From Branchiostoma floridae (Eukaryota; Chordata; Leptocardii; Amphioxiformes; Branchiostomatidae), in contig NC_049991.1 of the NCBI RefSeq assembly GCF_000003815.2, positions 1,473,718 through 1,537,717 on the forward strand: a stretch of 64,000 nucleotides of DNA. Direction: 5' to 3'. Each line of letters opens with the position of its first letter. Position 1 is the first letter of the stretch. Shown one piece after another: positions 1 through 11,871 of the stretch. The position numbers were made by a program, and so were the translations under genes. The notes beneath the pieces are model-generated. The model was not told where the DNA came from, did not search any database, and saw only the letters and a list, made by a program, of their open reading frames with translations.

Positions 1-669
1 TTTGATATTGCTTATGTTGTTTAAATCCAAGGAACTAGCTACAAAACTCTTTTAATTAATGAAAATAGTGTTTCTCTGTCCTTGGTGCTGAGCTACCATC
101 ACACAAACATAGAATCATATTTAATCAATTTTCTCAAATGAGTCTATTCATCATTGTCAAAGTATGAAAATTTGTCAAGATTATGATATACATTCATTTG
201 TGTTTTAGAAACAAAAAGCAATTTCTTGAATGTCATGAATTTTGCTTTGATCTCATGGAATGAAGTTGGTGCTTGATAATGATATTCCTTGTTTACTAAT
301 ATCTTAAACGCATATCTGCAAGCCAGCTGAACTGTGCATAATTTTCATGCACGTCAAACTCCTTATATTACTGTACTGGGCAGTTTGCAGGAACAAATAT
401 TAGTATGATATAGAAGACAATAAAAGATACAAAACATTGCAAAAAAAATAAATCAATCATGAGCATAATCTGTGTACAATATTTCTTGATCTGATTTCTA
501 TACTTTTATCTTTTGTTACTTTAAACAGACTAGGCGATCCTACGAGTACTTAGATATAAAAAAAAATGCATCTTTTCATAGAAAAATCGTAGTCATTGCT
601 TACTGTTTGACTTTCATAGACACACGTGTCAGCCAACTGTACTTAATCTACATTGTCTCTTCTTCACAG
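1..669. other. No gene seen; probable intron or upstream part of the next gene
   Basis: AT-rich sequence without a convincing exon, repeat or RNA gene. It ends in an acceptor (TTCTTCACAG, AG at 668-669) for the exon starting at 670, so at least its right end should be intron of that gene. Confidence 0.5.
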
Positions 670-2156
670 TTATACCTGCCAGTCCACTAACGTTTACAGT
701 AGTAAGTATGCATCGTTCCCTGTTGGCGGCTTGATGGTGGCTCCGACAACTACAGCTGCCCCAACCACCCCAAGTTCAGGAGTTGCCGTTAGTAAGTTAG
801 CCTATTCCTCTTGGAGTACACTGGTTTTTCTTGGTCTTGAAGTGCTCTTTGTCAGATATTGGATTGAGTGAACAATATTAATGGCTAAAACAATTTACAG
901 ATATGGAAAGATGGTTGCGGTTGATGGAAAAAAGCTACATGTACATTTAGTGAGTTGGAATATAACTGTATGAAAACATAATCAGTTTTGTTGACATCTT
1001 GCCATAGATATGTGTTCAGAAGAATTGTTAGCCAAGCTTCTGTGCAATCGAACAGTTGACAAAACCTACCGTAGATTTGTTGCATTACAAACTAAGGTTA
1101 TTTTTTTGGAATTAGGAATATTGGTTATGTCTTAATTTTAGAATGAGAGCAATAATGTATTTGTGGCAAATACCACTTTATCAAATGAATGCTTATTATC
1201 TATCAGCATAAAATCATATCAGTTGAGAAAAATAAGTATTTGACAATGTATGTACTGGCGCTGGCTACAACCATGATCGTGATATAATATACTGCAATTG
1301 TGTAACATATACATGTGTGTATTTATTGATTACCGAGCTTTGTGTGCATAGTAAAAATGGACAAGTTTTTAAAAAAAATTATCATAATAAAGAAACCAGG
1401 TACAATGCCAGCCTTTCCTTTGTGTCTTACACAAGATAATACAGGTGCTATAGTAGGAGGGGTGATTGGGGGAATCATCGCAGCCATCATACTAGGTGCA
1501 TTGGCATACTTTGGGTACCAACATTTCAACAAATCACAGTAAGTAAACTTGGTATTCCAAACCAACATGGGGTGCACTTTTGATTAAATCTCTCTTTTTT
1601 TTCGCCATCACTTCACCTGTCAAAGGAGTGTTTTTTTCTGATAGTCTGACTTGATGCTACTGTTGTTAAATGTACAATGTATTAGATTACTTGTTTTGTT
1701 GCTGTGTGTATCTGTATCTTGTAACTATACTGTATACAATGAATGTGTGTTTGTGTGTGTCCAACCATTTACCTGTACTTAGCCTGACTTGGCAGAAATG
1801 CACTATAAATCTTAAATAAAAACACCGAAAGCCGCACTTCTAAAACCTCCTCTCATTGTAATAATAAAATTGCTGTAAGTTGTTTTGATGTTTGGTTTTC
1901 GTTTTCTTTTGGTTTTGCTTTCTTGTGGTGTCATTCAACAAGTCTCTTTTCTTTTGTTTGTCAAATTCTCCATGTAAGATTTTATTTATCCTTGCCACTC
2001 TTGTACATTCTGTTATCATTTCATGCTTATTTTTCTCTTCATGGCACAAACATAACTGCCCCTTGCATGAGTTTTTGTGTGTCCTAAGACCAGTTTTCGT
2101 TTCTTAACAGGGGAGAGTCTACAAAATACACTGCGGCTGCCTCAGACCCAGTGTAA
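670..2156 (+). CDS. Unrecognised single-pass membrane protein, C-terminal three exons (partial)
   Basis: Three exons join in phase: 670-791, 1445-1538 and 2111-2156 (TAA 2154-2156). Donors are GTAAGT at 792 and 1539; acceptors are ACAG before 1445 and TTAACAG before 2111. Exon 1 encodes a Cys- and Ser-containing end followed by a Thr/Pro-rich stalk (APTTTAAPTTPSSG), as in O-glycosylated juxtamembrane regions. Exon 2 is a Gly/Ala/Ile transmembrane helix (IVGGVIGGIIAAIILGALAY) followed by a short basic and polar tail. Exon 3 adds the end of the cytoplasmic tail, TKYTAAASDPV. The pattern suggests a type I plasma-membrane or secretory-pathway protein with a tail of about 25 residues. The 5' exons were not found in the window and probably lie to the left. 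I do not recognise the family, so no function is offered. The splice phases (1, then 2) all match, which makes the exon chain itself reasonably secure. Confidence 0.65.
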
Positions 2157-2540
2157 AAGAGTGAAGAGATCTGATGAGCTAATAATAACAAGCCTTAAGA
2201 TTTTATATTGCAATGCCTTACTTTAAAACGTTGTCTATGCAGTATGCACGTAAAATATCTGGCTTGTAGGAGCAAAATGTAAAACTGTTATAGAAGTCAA
2301 AGTGTTGGTAGAAGTCACTCTGAATAAGGTGTTTGAAATTATAGTTTAACTTTATTCAGAATGTTTTATAAGTTGACTAACTAGGGAGCTAATGTGTAGT
2401 GTAAAATGTCACATTTTGTGGACTTCAGCTTTGGAACTGAGTAAATTTTTTGTTGTTGTGATATACTTATGCAAACCCTTTGAGTCCAGCGTTTGATGAA
2501 AAATATTTTGTTGATTTTTTTTGGCGTTAAAAGTGCCATT

Positions 2541-2896
2541 AATAAATCTGGATAAAGAAGCATGTTTTGGTTATAAAGACAAGCAGAGTAAGAAAAATAT
2601 TTCGTTTTTTTATTAACAGTTTGCATGATACTAGGCTTATGAAAACCATGACAACTGAACATTTTTGCTCAGGTCAGACCATCTTAAAAACTTTATTCGC
2701 TGAATTGTAAAAGTAAGTGGAGTGAAAGCCAGACAAAAAGAGAAAAACTTAAAGTGATAATAGTGACTATACTGTCATTCTTACAAGTGCATTGTAAATT
2801 GATTGTAAACGTAATTGTTACGAGAGATTTTTAAAGATATGGTAAGGCTTACAAGAATACTAAGAAATAAATCCAATAGTCGTGGAATGAAATAAA
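2541..2896 (+). terminator. Candidate polyadenylation signals of the membrane-protein gene
   Basis: AATAAA occurs at 2541-2546, 2866-2871 and 2891-2896, 0.4-0.75 kb after the stop codon. The sequence between 2157 and about 2915 is therefore best read as 3'UTR. Which signal is used cannot be decided here. Confidence 0.4.
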
Positions 2897-4144
2897 ATTA
2901 TTTGATCATTGCCAAGCTTGGTTTAGTGTTGTGTAGACTGCTAACTTTCAGTAGCAGAAATGTGTGATGTAGACTGTATGTTTACTTTTTTTAGCAATAA
3001 TGCCATGTTGATTTTGGATCATATGGATGATATCCTCCCATAACCCTGATGCGTGTGAAGAAAAAAGTTTGACCACCCAAAAAAGCGAATAAGGTCCTTT
3101 CGTTATGAAAGTAAGTACTATTAACAGTATGGTGGAAAACGTTTAATTTTTTTTCTTTTGGGGGGGGGGGGGGGTATTGGTGCGCATGCATATAATCATC
3201 CATATAATCATATCAACATGGCCAGTTTGAAGAGTCCATTTTCACTGTAATGCGTTGTGGGGAAATATGTTAAACTTCAAAGCATCACGTTGACATGTAA
3301 CCCACAATGGATTACACTGCACATGTGCATTGCCAACCATAACTAAGCTTTTACTACCATATAATGGTAAAGTTGCAATCCGTATGATAATATACAAATA
3401 GCTGCACAGCTTACAAACTGAGGACATTTTCAATATGTTTGAGTGTTACAAGTGTGAAATTTGAATATTCGATGGATAAAACACAAATGTCTTAGTCATA
3501 GCAATCTGGCTAGAAGTGCCTGTATTCTAATGTTTGCTTCTTTCAAAGTAAAATTGATAAAACACACATCTTGTTATCTTTATTGGTCTTCTTAAGTACT
3601 TTCTGAACTTTCTGGATAAAGTTAAAGCTTTTATTTCATTTAAAAAGTATAATCCTGGTTTTGTATTGACTTCAATGTAGTCGAGAAATCTTATGGTATA
3701 AAATGGGCGCAAAATCTCGTTGTTCAGACATGTGCTTTTGCTCTAGAACCCATTATCGATGACATCTTCATAAATCAATATTCTGTATCTCTTGCGGGTC
3801 TCCATAACACAGAAGTATCACAGCAATGCCACGGAACCCCAGCATCTAACTCTTCTCTGCAACCTTCCATCCAAACTATATAATACTTTCTCAAAGTTCT
3901 TGTCTCTTTTCTTTACTTCACTTGTCTGTGTCATGTCCTTACTATATACTAGTAGACATCCAGGTTTTCCCTTGTATGACTCCTCTGGATAGTTTTGTTT
4001 TGAAACCTAAAAAAGAGGGCTTTCCATAATACATAATATCCATAATGCTTTTCGAGCTTCCAGTCTTGCTTAGGAGCTTGAGAAAAGAAAGATTTTCTCT
4101 TCCTTCCTCTGCTTGGAGATAAACTTTGCAATCCCAATTTACAA

Positions 4145-4253
4145 TAGCCTGGGTACGGTACTCTGTATTTACCTTTGACAATCTCTTTTTGCTTGCTTAC
4201 CACAAGTAAAAAAGGAGAGCCAGTGGTAACTGTGGTGGATGGTACCCAGGCTA
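4145..4253. mobile_element. Short fold-back element, ends TAGCCTGGGTAC
   Basis: The left end TAGCCTGGGTAC is the reverse complement of the right end GTACCCAGGCTA. The insert is about 109 bp. A second element with nearly the same ends is at 57036-57106. No clear target-site duplication is visible, so the boundaries are approximate. Confidence 0.4.
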
Positions 4254-4781
4254 AGCTAACAATGTCTCCTCTCAACATTGTTGAACCAATAGTGCTTCCC
4301 TATCAGCTCTTTTCTAACTGTACCCCCCTCTCCTCTTTTTACTTAGGACAGCAAGAATTTCCTTTCAGCCCAGCCAATCAGATGAAGAGGGGAAGTTGAA
4401 TAGTAATTGAATAGAAAGAAGTTTTTGGGGGGGGGGGGGGGGGGGCAAAGAGATTGGATTACTTTGCTGGAAAGTCACAACAGCAATCATGGAATACATT
4501 GTACTTGTAAATTTCACCATTCCCTTAAGGACCTAGGGATGGGTGTTTTGGACCCTTTTGGAAGGGTTTTTAGGCTAAGCCATATTGTTTTTTTTATGTC
4601 ATACTCTTTTTATATAAAATAGTATTTCAAAGTATATATTTATGCGTATGTATAGTATATCTTATATTTTGAGCCACAAGCAATTTTTGTGCTATTGGTG
4701 ATGTTGCAGAGTATAGATACAAGTATTCAAGAGGGATAAGCAAATTTGTTACCCTAAACTTTATAAATGGTATGATTTCTG

Positions 4782-4887
4782 TAGTCTCCAAGCAGACCCT
4801 ACGGTGCCTTAGAAATAGTATCAAAGCTGGCCAGAGACTAAGCTTTGATACTATTTCTAAGGCACCGTAGGGTCTGCTTGGAGACTA
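4782..4887. repeat. Perfect 47-bp inverted repeat with 12-nt loop
   Basis: The arms 4782-4828 and 4841-4887 are exact reverse complements; the spacer is 4829-4840. The ends are TAGTCTCC / GGAGACTA, close to the TAGCCTCC ends of the element at 13110-13250. It is either a very young fold-back MITE or a hairpin-RNA locus. No target-site duplication is evident. Confidence 0.85.
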
Positions 4888-4971
4888 ATCTACATGTACA
4901 ATGTATATACACCCATTCAAAAGTGACAACTGGTTGGTAAATAGCTTTTGTTCTTGCACTGTCTTAAAAAA

Positions 4972-5180
4972 ACGGTCACATAGTTGGTGCGATCGTCACA
5001 CGATCGTTAACTTGGGGCATTTTTTAGGACAGCCATGCGTGTGACCTGCAATGCTTAGCTGTCTTGCTGCACAAAACGCTCTCTTGTATCCTTGTGGGTG
5101 GTTGGCTCTGTCACTGCCTGCTTAAAATCCTATTATCAAAATCGTATGACGATCGAACGACCTACACGTGACCGCGCCTA
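4972..5180. mobile_element. Candidate MITE with imperfect inverted ends rich in CGATCG
   Basis: The sequence after 4972 (CGGTCACATAGTTGGTGC, then GATCG) is an imperfect inverted match to the sequence before about 5175 (CGATCGAACGACCTACACG, then TGACCG). Inner CGATCGT/ACGATCG palindromes strengthen the fold-back. Exact ends and duplication are unresolved. Confidence 0.35.
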
Positions 5181-5833
5181 AAGAAACTAAACTATTAAAC
5201 CACTGACATCCAAGCCTGCTTTGTAACACATAGACCTACATGTAGTTTCACAGCACAGGCACACGGTACTGTCCATGACAGATTCCACCACACGGGAATA
5301 GCTGAACAATGCATTTGATGGTTTGATCACTGACAATCTACAATGTTGGGACAAGAAAGGTATTTCTCTTGTTTTCCCTATATATATTCATGTGGGATTT
5401 AAAAAAAAAAAATTGCTGTATAGACCAAAGAAAATGGCATTTAAATCAACCAGACTTTCCATGGGGATAGGAGTAACTTATTTTGCTGCTGAATTGCAGT
5501 ATGGAGTGTGAAGGCTACTCTCCAAGCAGTAGTTAGGTTCTGACTTATTTAGAGTATTTTTAGGCTTTTTTGTGGGGGTTTCCATTCTGTCAGACATTCC
5601 CATGGCTTGGCAACAAATAGAAAACCAGACAAAAAGCTTTAAAAAGGGTACAGCGACTTTGTTTTGTGGCTGACATATGTGAGGGAAAAAAACGAGAAAA
5701 TCCTAAAAAATGCTGCTCTTCCATGGGACTAAACATCTAGTACATTTTAATTCCAGCTTGTCTTACATGTTTGCCGACTGCAAGACTAAGAGCCAATCAC
5801 CACCATTTTAGTAATGTTTTTATTACCATTCTT

Positions 5834-5868
5834 CTTTACATGCCCTGACCATGTCAGGGCATGTAAAG
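5834..5868. repeat. Perfect 16-bp hairpin, 3-nt loop
   Basis: CTTTACATGCCCTGAC (5834-5849) is followed by CAT and then the exact reverse complement (5853-5868). Confidence 0.8.
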
Positions 5869-6757
5869 AGCCGATTCTCTGCCAAGCATAAAATTTGGGG
5901 ATGTTATTAGTTCACATGTGGCCATTTTTTTCGGTACAACAGGCAAAATTAATGTGACAGTTAAGTCAATGTGGTCTGAAGAGCGTTCAAAACCAGTCGG
6001 AAACTAACCTCTGCTTGGAGCGTACAGAAGACCATGGATCTTCTCTGTAGAAAACAATCATTATGTAGTTGAAATGACCATCCACTTATTAACCGTTGGC
6101 TTAGAAACGATAAGCATGGCTACCAAAGGTGTTGTGTTATGCATTGATAGTACGTGTACTATTAAACATTTATGAAGACTTGAATAAAGAGCAACTACAG
6201 TCGGTACAAAAATGTTCTATGAAACAACACACATGTCCACAATGATGTCCGTAAGCATTTTATTCCTCAAGCCGACACATCCTTACTTAGTCACAGGCTA
6301 GTCCATCTTAAAACCTTCTTGGGTATAAAAAAAAGTCCATAACTCTTTTGTGTGTATACCATGCTAGACAATAGAATGTACAACGGAATGTAAAAGAACA
6401 GCTCTCAAATATTACTTTTTAACAAACAGTTTGGAACTGCAAGGCTGATTTTTCTCCATGAACTGGCATGATTTGCAACTGGTTTATATATCTTTTTACT
6501 GAAGAAAAAGTCGCATCTTTACAAAAATAATTCTGGACAAATAAAACCAGAGGGCATGATGCAATCACTTACATTCTTACTTTTTTTTTCTTCTCTTTTC
6601 TTAAACTCCACAAAGTTGTAGTATGCAGGAACCATAAAAAAAAACACTGTAGAATTGAGATCTTGAGATCCTTTTCCGTAGAGTACTCCTTTAAGAAAAG
6701 ACATATACAGACTTTCAAAACTATAAGTTGCTTACACCTCTGTTACAAACTTGTAAG

Positions 6758-7049
6758 CAGGATTTTAGCCAGGATCCATCTTTCTGTCCTTCGATGAAAT
6801 TTTGACGATGGAGACGGACAAACATTTTGTCCATTTGTTCTTCTGTGACAGACAAAAATTGTTATGTTGAAATAGGTCTACCAGCAAAACTTGCCCCTCA
6901 AAATAGAAGAAATTGTGTTTGGGGGATCTAGATGTCAAAATTTTCCCGGGATAGTATGCCCAGAACCCTTCTAGGATCATCACACCTTTGACAGGATTTC
7001 CAATCAAAATCCAGGGTAAGGAACAAATTTCAGGCTGGCTAAAACACTG
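6758..7049. mobile_element. hAT-like MITE, TAGCCAG-end family, 8-bp TSD (7/8)
   Basis: The ends are CAG...TTTTAGCCAG and CTGGCTAAAACACTG. Flanks CTTGTAAG (6750-6757) and CATGTAAG (7050-7057) match at 7 of 8 positions. The interior (GGGGGATCTAGATGTCAA, then a TTTTCCCGGG stretch) matches the interior of 57813-58061 and part of 30012-31827, so these are one family. It lies just past the SNU13 stop codon and may be within its 3'UTR. Confidence 0.65.
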
Positions 7050-7124
7050 CATGTAAGACTATAATACACCCTGTGCTAAGTGTGGTGCGCGTGTGGCGGA
7101 CATATTGTGTGCGTGTCAGTCGGT

Positions 7125-10100
7125 CTAGATGAGGAGACGTTCGATGGCTTGCTGCACAGTGGTGATCTGGGACTTCAGCTGAGATCCCTCGTTGATCGTG
7201 ACGGAGGCCGCGATCACGGGGCGGGAAACACCGCAGGCACGCCCTAGGGCTGACAAGAGTACAGATAATAGTATAACATTAGTTTACGTAAATTGAGAAC
7301 TTTGATCTGCTGCATAAATTTTGAAACAATGTACTTTTCTTCAACACAAGGAAATGTAGGTAACTCGAGGAGGCAAATGTAAGTAACTTGAATTTTCAGT
7401 AGTTCTTACGTTAATCTTTGATTACTTTGAGCACATTGACTGATGAATCGTATTTGCCTGGTAAGCAATATCAGCTCTGTCTCAGTTGAGTCATTCGAGT
7501 GTCAGATATGGCATCCTTTACTCCCCTCATGAAGAAATCCATTGAATTAATTTGCTTTAATTTATACCTTTCAATGCTGTCAAAAGCCTATCATCCTTCA
7601 ATTCTACAATGATTTACATGTCAATTTTGACTACACACATTTTATGTACAATCTACTATGTTTGAACTGTTTTCTGACAACATAATTTTGCATGGAAGAT
7701 TTCAAAACCTTGCTATACCTCAAACTTTCTGATGTCATGCTCCTATACATGTACTACAATATCATAGAACAATGCTAAACTTTCTTCCAACACAAAGGTA
7801 TACCAAATTTTCAACGACCACTATGGCCTTCTTCAGGATCCATACTAATGACATTTACTACCAACACAGATGAGCTCCCATAGTACTTTCTCGTCTATCC
7901 TTTGCACAACTTCTAGATTATGAGTAAGTAGAGGATGTGCTGACTGTCTCACCTTGCTTGGACCTGACAAACACATAGGGCACATTCTTGTCCTCACACA
8001 GCAGAGGTAGATGTAGGATGATCTCCAGGGGTTCTGTGTCTGCTGCCATCACGATGAACTCAGTGATACCTCGGTTCAGGGTCTTCGTGGCTGTGATGAA
8101 AAATAAACACGTCAAAAGGGACCCCTTTCCATTCATAGCACCATAACAAAATGCAGTAGTATTACAATTTCTGCCTCAATTTTGCCCAACTTGCCCTTGT
8201 TTGGAAAGTTTTTGCTGGTATGGATTTTCAGGAACTTTGAGTTGCTTAATTCTATGGTGTTAGGCAGAAGCAATTCTGTAGACATCATGTTATGAGGACC
8301 TTCTATTGACGAATGTGACAAAACAATAGGACACTCCTACTCCCTTTCTTTTTACATCTCATTTATTGATACCAGTAATTTCTAATAATAAATGTTCTGA
8401 TAAAAGGTGTCCAAAAAAACTGACTCCATATAATATTACATCTGAGAGGAATCTATTCCTTTGTGACAGTTGAATCATCATTATAGCCGTAATACAGAAC
8501 ATCTGTGAAAACTATCAGGTAGGAAAACCTCAGGGATTGAAATACTTTTTTGGGGCTACATGCAAAATTGCAAGTTGGCAAAAATTTTACGTGCAATTTG
8601 AAAAATTTACGTGCAAAATACAACGAGTCTATACTGCAATGTTCTAGCCAGCATCCATCATTACATCCTATGGCGGAATTTTTCTGCTCAGGACAGAAAT
8701 TGGCGCAGGAAACTATAGACAAAACTTGAAATTTTGGAAATATACCCACATAATCAGCATGTTAGTTTGCAGCAAAGCCAAATTAATTTATGACACCTAC
8801 TGACAACCGGTGACGATTCTCGTTAAAGGCAACATGGCCTCAGTATTTTTACTATAGGCCAGGTATTTTCAACATGCAAGATTGCAAGTTCAGAATATTT
8901 TTCTGTGCATATCTTAAAAATTATGTGCAAATTGCAAGTTAAGTACATGTGTATGTGTATTTCGAACCCTGAACCTGATAACAAGGTTCTTCATTCTCAG
9001 CCAGGATCTATGTACAATCAACAGCCAACATTTGAGAAAAGTCCTGAGGAAGGTAACAGATGGCCACTGAAACATTGGCTGTGGAATGTTGTGAAGAAAG
9101 AACCTTGTTATCCAGCTTGCAGAATAGTTTATGTTTGATCATCCACTTGCTTTCCTGTAATTCTAACATAAGGTAAGCAAGTAAACTTTATGGATGACAT
9201 CCTCTGCAGACTGCAAAAATAGTGCGATAGGGCGAAAAAAAACAAGATGGGTGAAAAAAACAAGATGGCTACATTTTCATAAATAGGCACCATAAAGTTG
9301 TGATGACTGTTATACAAAGAATTAAAGGGACAAAACATGGTATCTTAGCCAACAATGCATTAATTCCTGTATTTAAGACATGTACTGGTGTGGTAAAAGT
9401 GACACTAGTGTGGTAGACTGGCATCACCAACAAATTGGTAACCACACTCATAGGTTCCATATTGGTGTCACTTTTACAACTTGAACTATCCAATAAGTTT
9501 CATTTCTACAACTACAGCCCTGGGTACCTCGCTAGTGTCACTTCTATAAGTACAATTATTAGGCCACAATACAATATATTTGCTCATTTTGGTACTTTAT
9601 GGTCATGTTGACCATCCCTGCAGAAGAAAAAAATTCTTGTTTTTTTTCTGAAATCAGGCGAAAATTAATGCGCGCGCTGATGTCATCCATAAAATTTACT
9701 TGCTGTGGCCTAAGCACTATAACTATAAGTGTGTCCCTACCCTCATTAGCCCCCTTCCTAAGCTGTTTGTAGTTGGCAGCCTGCTGCACCAGGTCCAGGA
9801 TCTGGGTAGTCAGCTGGGCATCAGCCAGGGGGTACGCCTTAGGGTTCACCTCAGCCTAAAAATAACATGTACAAAAAAACAGTCAGCTTTTGCCTTTCTC
9901 TCTCATTTCGAGACTTTTACATTGTTTACAGAGTTAGGCAACTAGGAGAAGAAAGCTGAAAATATAATGATTAAAGTAGCATTATTGAGGGGAAAATGTG
10001 TTACAAAGGTGCCACAATTTCACCCCAGCATGCTTCAATATTATATAGGCTACTACTTTCGTATACGATTTTGAATGTTCACACACCCAGTGTGATTGTT

Positions 10101-11871
10101 ATTGTAGTTAGCTGGTAACATGTCCCTGAAATATAAATAAATACTGCTGCACAAGAACAGTTTACAAGTTTGTAGGGGCCTAGATCTTTGATTTGCTTTG
10201 CCTTTGTGGTCAAACGTTGGCCAGTTCACACTTTGAAAAAAAAAAAATCAAACTTTATTCAAAGTGTGAACTGGCCAACACAAAAATTTTGGCCACGAAG
10301 GCAAAGCATGATTTTGTAAGAAATACAGTTTTACAGATTTATATTAAAGATAAAGTGAGAGTTTGTACTCACCTCAGTTGCTGCAGACTGTGGAAAGAAG
10401 TAGAAAGAAATTGTTACATACAAGACTTACACAAAGAAACATCATTCATATGTATCAGTCAGTAGAAGCCAGTTAATTGCACACCGGATAATCGCACACT
10501 TCTATTAATTGCACGAAATCCCCAAATCCCATAGTGGTGGGGTCCAGCAAAGCCTTCACAACATCATGATATGCCAATTTTTATAAATAATAAAATATAA
10601 ACATTGAAACAATAAAATATAATATAATAATCTTTATTGCAAACTCATGCCCGAAGGCTAATTGCAGAAATACATGTATGAAAGTACATTGATGGTAATG
10701 ATACAATAACAAAGTGGACATAGGGGTCAACAACTAGTGATACTTCTAATCTAAAATGAATGCTATTGGGTTTGATTTCTTTTCTGTATACAGTGGAGGA
10801 TGAAATTTCCGACATTTTGGGAGACATATGCATTGGGTGGTGCTAACAGGAAGGCAGTTTTTTGTAGTTCGTTACGATGTGCAAAGCTGGGAAAAAATTT
10901 GTTAACTAGTTAATAAAGTGTGAACAATGTACAATATTTACATATTCTCTCGTTAACAGGTAATTGTTTGTATCTACCTCTTTCGACCTCTAACAATGTA
11001 CAATATTTACATATTCTCTCGTTAACAGGTAATTGTTTGTATCTACCTCTTTCGACCTCTAACGTATGTGCGCTTACTCTGAGCTTACATATAGCTGATC
11101 TTACATCAAAGTCTTTGGTGTGTAGATAATTTTCCATAGTGTACACAGATTTGAGATGCTTATACAATCTTAGTTTACCAGTATCAACAGATAAATTGTG
11201 GAGAAAACTTTGAATGTACATGTCAGATAGCCTTCTTCTAAGTAAAGTACAAATATGTTGCCTGTCGAGGTCAGTGTTGTCGTTATTCCAAATAAAGGAC
11301 AAGCCGCTATTGTTAAGTATTTCTTTCACATGAGATAACAGATTTTTCTTGTTGCTATATATATTAAGCATATGTTTTTGATATAATAATGCGTCAGCTT
11401 GCAGTGGATGTGTATTGGTATCTAGTTGTCTAAGCCTTAACCAGTATTTGACTAAGCGAACCGATATGTCTATGTCTAGAGACAGTCTACCGAGTTCAGC
11501 TTTACATGCTGCATTGCTTGCGTTTCTGTGTACACCAAGAATGTTTTTACAGAAGCGATTGTGGACATTTTCTATCGGGCAGTTGGCATTATGAGTTAAC
11601 ATTTATATAAACATTGAAACCTTCGGTTTCTGAACATCATCTTTTGACTGATACCCTTTAGGATGCATAACTACAGCATGCCCCTGATCAAATGCTACAG
11701 TCGAAGACAAAAATTTTATAGCTGTCCCCCTCCCCCTTTCACCATGCGCAAGCACGTGTGAGCGTTGCGCCGGTTTGGGCGGCGACTTTTCAACAACAGC
11801 TTGGGAACTATTTTGGACGCACTGTGACCCAAAAATTGTACTTATTGATCACAAATATATATTCTTACCAT
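7125..11871 (-). CDS. SNU13: SNU13 / NHP2-like protein 1 (15.5K), U4 snRNP and box C/D snoRNP core protein
   Basis: Complete, 131 aa (human 128). Coding exons on the minus strand are 11871-11869 (ATG only), 10387-10373 (15 nt, SAATE), 9855-9741, 8090-7953 and 7249-7125 (TAG 7127-7125). All junctions are GT-AG and in phase. The protein reads [18 protein letters not shown], continues with [19 protein letters not shown], the L7Ae RNA-binding signature ([39 protein letters not shown]), and ends IERLLI. In other eukaryotes the family binds the kink-turn of U4 snRNA and box C/D snoRNAs in the nucleus and nucleolus. The start codon directly abuts donor GTAAGAAT, so exon 1 contributes only Met; the context GCCATGG is a good Kozak. 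Introns carry a truncated LINE, a 5-bp-TSD MITE, a 540-bp TIR element and a fold-back element. The gene is head-to-head with DMC1. Identification is very secure. Confidence 0.96.
8531..8971. mobile_element. CAGGG-end MITE with perfect 5-bp TSD (AACCT), copy 1
   Basis: It starts CAGGGATTGAAATAC and ends GTATTTCGAACCCTG, an inverted pair. It is flanked by AACCT at 8526-8530 and 8972-8976. It lies in SNU13 intron 3. Its ends are shared with 13968-14340, but the middles of the two copies differ. Confidence 0.8.
9170..9712. mobile_element. About 540-bp TIR element, copy 1
   Basis: Terminal inverted repeats are of the form GCAAGTAAACTTTATGGATGACATC / GATGTCATCCATAAAATTTACTTGC (each given as its characteristic core only: TATGGATGACATC and its complement). 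A copy in opposite orientation is at 52592-53140 and a diverged partial copy is at 59501. The shared interior includes GTGACACTAGTGTGGTAG. It lies in SNU13 intron 3 and stops only about 28 bp from exon 3. Confidence 0.7.
10194..10308. mobile_element. Fold-back element in SNU13 intron 2
   Basis: The outer arms TGCTTTGCCTTTGTGG / CCACGAAGGCAAAGCA and the inner arms GTTGGCCAGTTCACACTTTG / CAAAGTGTGAACTGGCCAAC form a long imperfect hairpin around a short A-rich centre. It ends 64 bp from the SNU13 microexon. Confidence 0.7.
10373..10387 (-). other. SNU13: 15-nt coding microexon of SNU13 (SAATE)
   Basis: Minus strand reads ...CCACAG|TCTGCAGCAACTGAG|GTGAGT.... It is phase 0 on both sides and joins ATG (exon 1) to GCTGAGGTG (exon 3). 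Skipping it would give MAEVNPKAY, closer in length to the human N-terminus, so alternative inclusion is possible. Confidence 0.85.
10910..11602 (-). pseudogene. Truncated LINE ORF2 C-terminal domain
   Basis: This is the C-terminal part only. Reverse transcriptase catalytic motifs and the endonuclease are absent because of 5' truncation. The frame is still open but ends abnormally: a 69-bp duplication repeats the block [21 protein letters not shown], after which the frame runs into a stop. A function as an independent gene is unlikely. Confidence 0.75.
10923..11060. repeat. Two perfect tandem copies of a 69-bp unit
   Basis: Units 10923-10991 and 10992-11060 start AACAATGTACAATATTTACA and are identical over the full length. 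69 is divisible by 3, so the LINE frame stays open and the Cys-containing end is doubled. Confidence 0.9.

Larger units (their letters stand above)
2915..6757. other. Intergenic region with short repeats; no gene recognised
   Basis: No exon chain was found on either strand. It holds two poly-G runs (3160-3174, 15 G; 4427-4445, 19 G), several fold-back elements listed separately, and otherwise AT-rich unique-looking sequence. The part nearest 7124 may be SNU13 3'UTR. Confidence 0.5.
10611..11604 (-). mobile_element. 5'-truncated non-LTR retrotransposon (LINE 3' end) with 16-bp TSD
   Basis: The insertion is bounded by the identical 16-mer ATATAAACATTGAAAC at 10595-10610 and 11605-11620. The minus-strand reading frame 11602-10910 encodes about 230 residues like the C-terminus of LINE ORF2 proteins in deuterostomes: [29 protein letters not shown], then a Cys-containing end [16 protein letters not shown]. 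After the ORF comes a short 3'UTR ending in AATAAAGATTATTATATT-type tail (10611-10640). The open frame and perfect TSD indicate a recent insertion in SNU13 intron 1. Confidence 0.85.

Noticed and set aside
1840-2107. Open frames of about 70 codons inside the intron of the first gene
   Set aside because: Low-complexity, both strands open, no motif; they lie between two well-supported exons.
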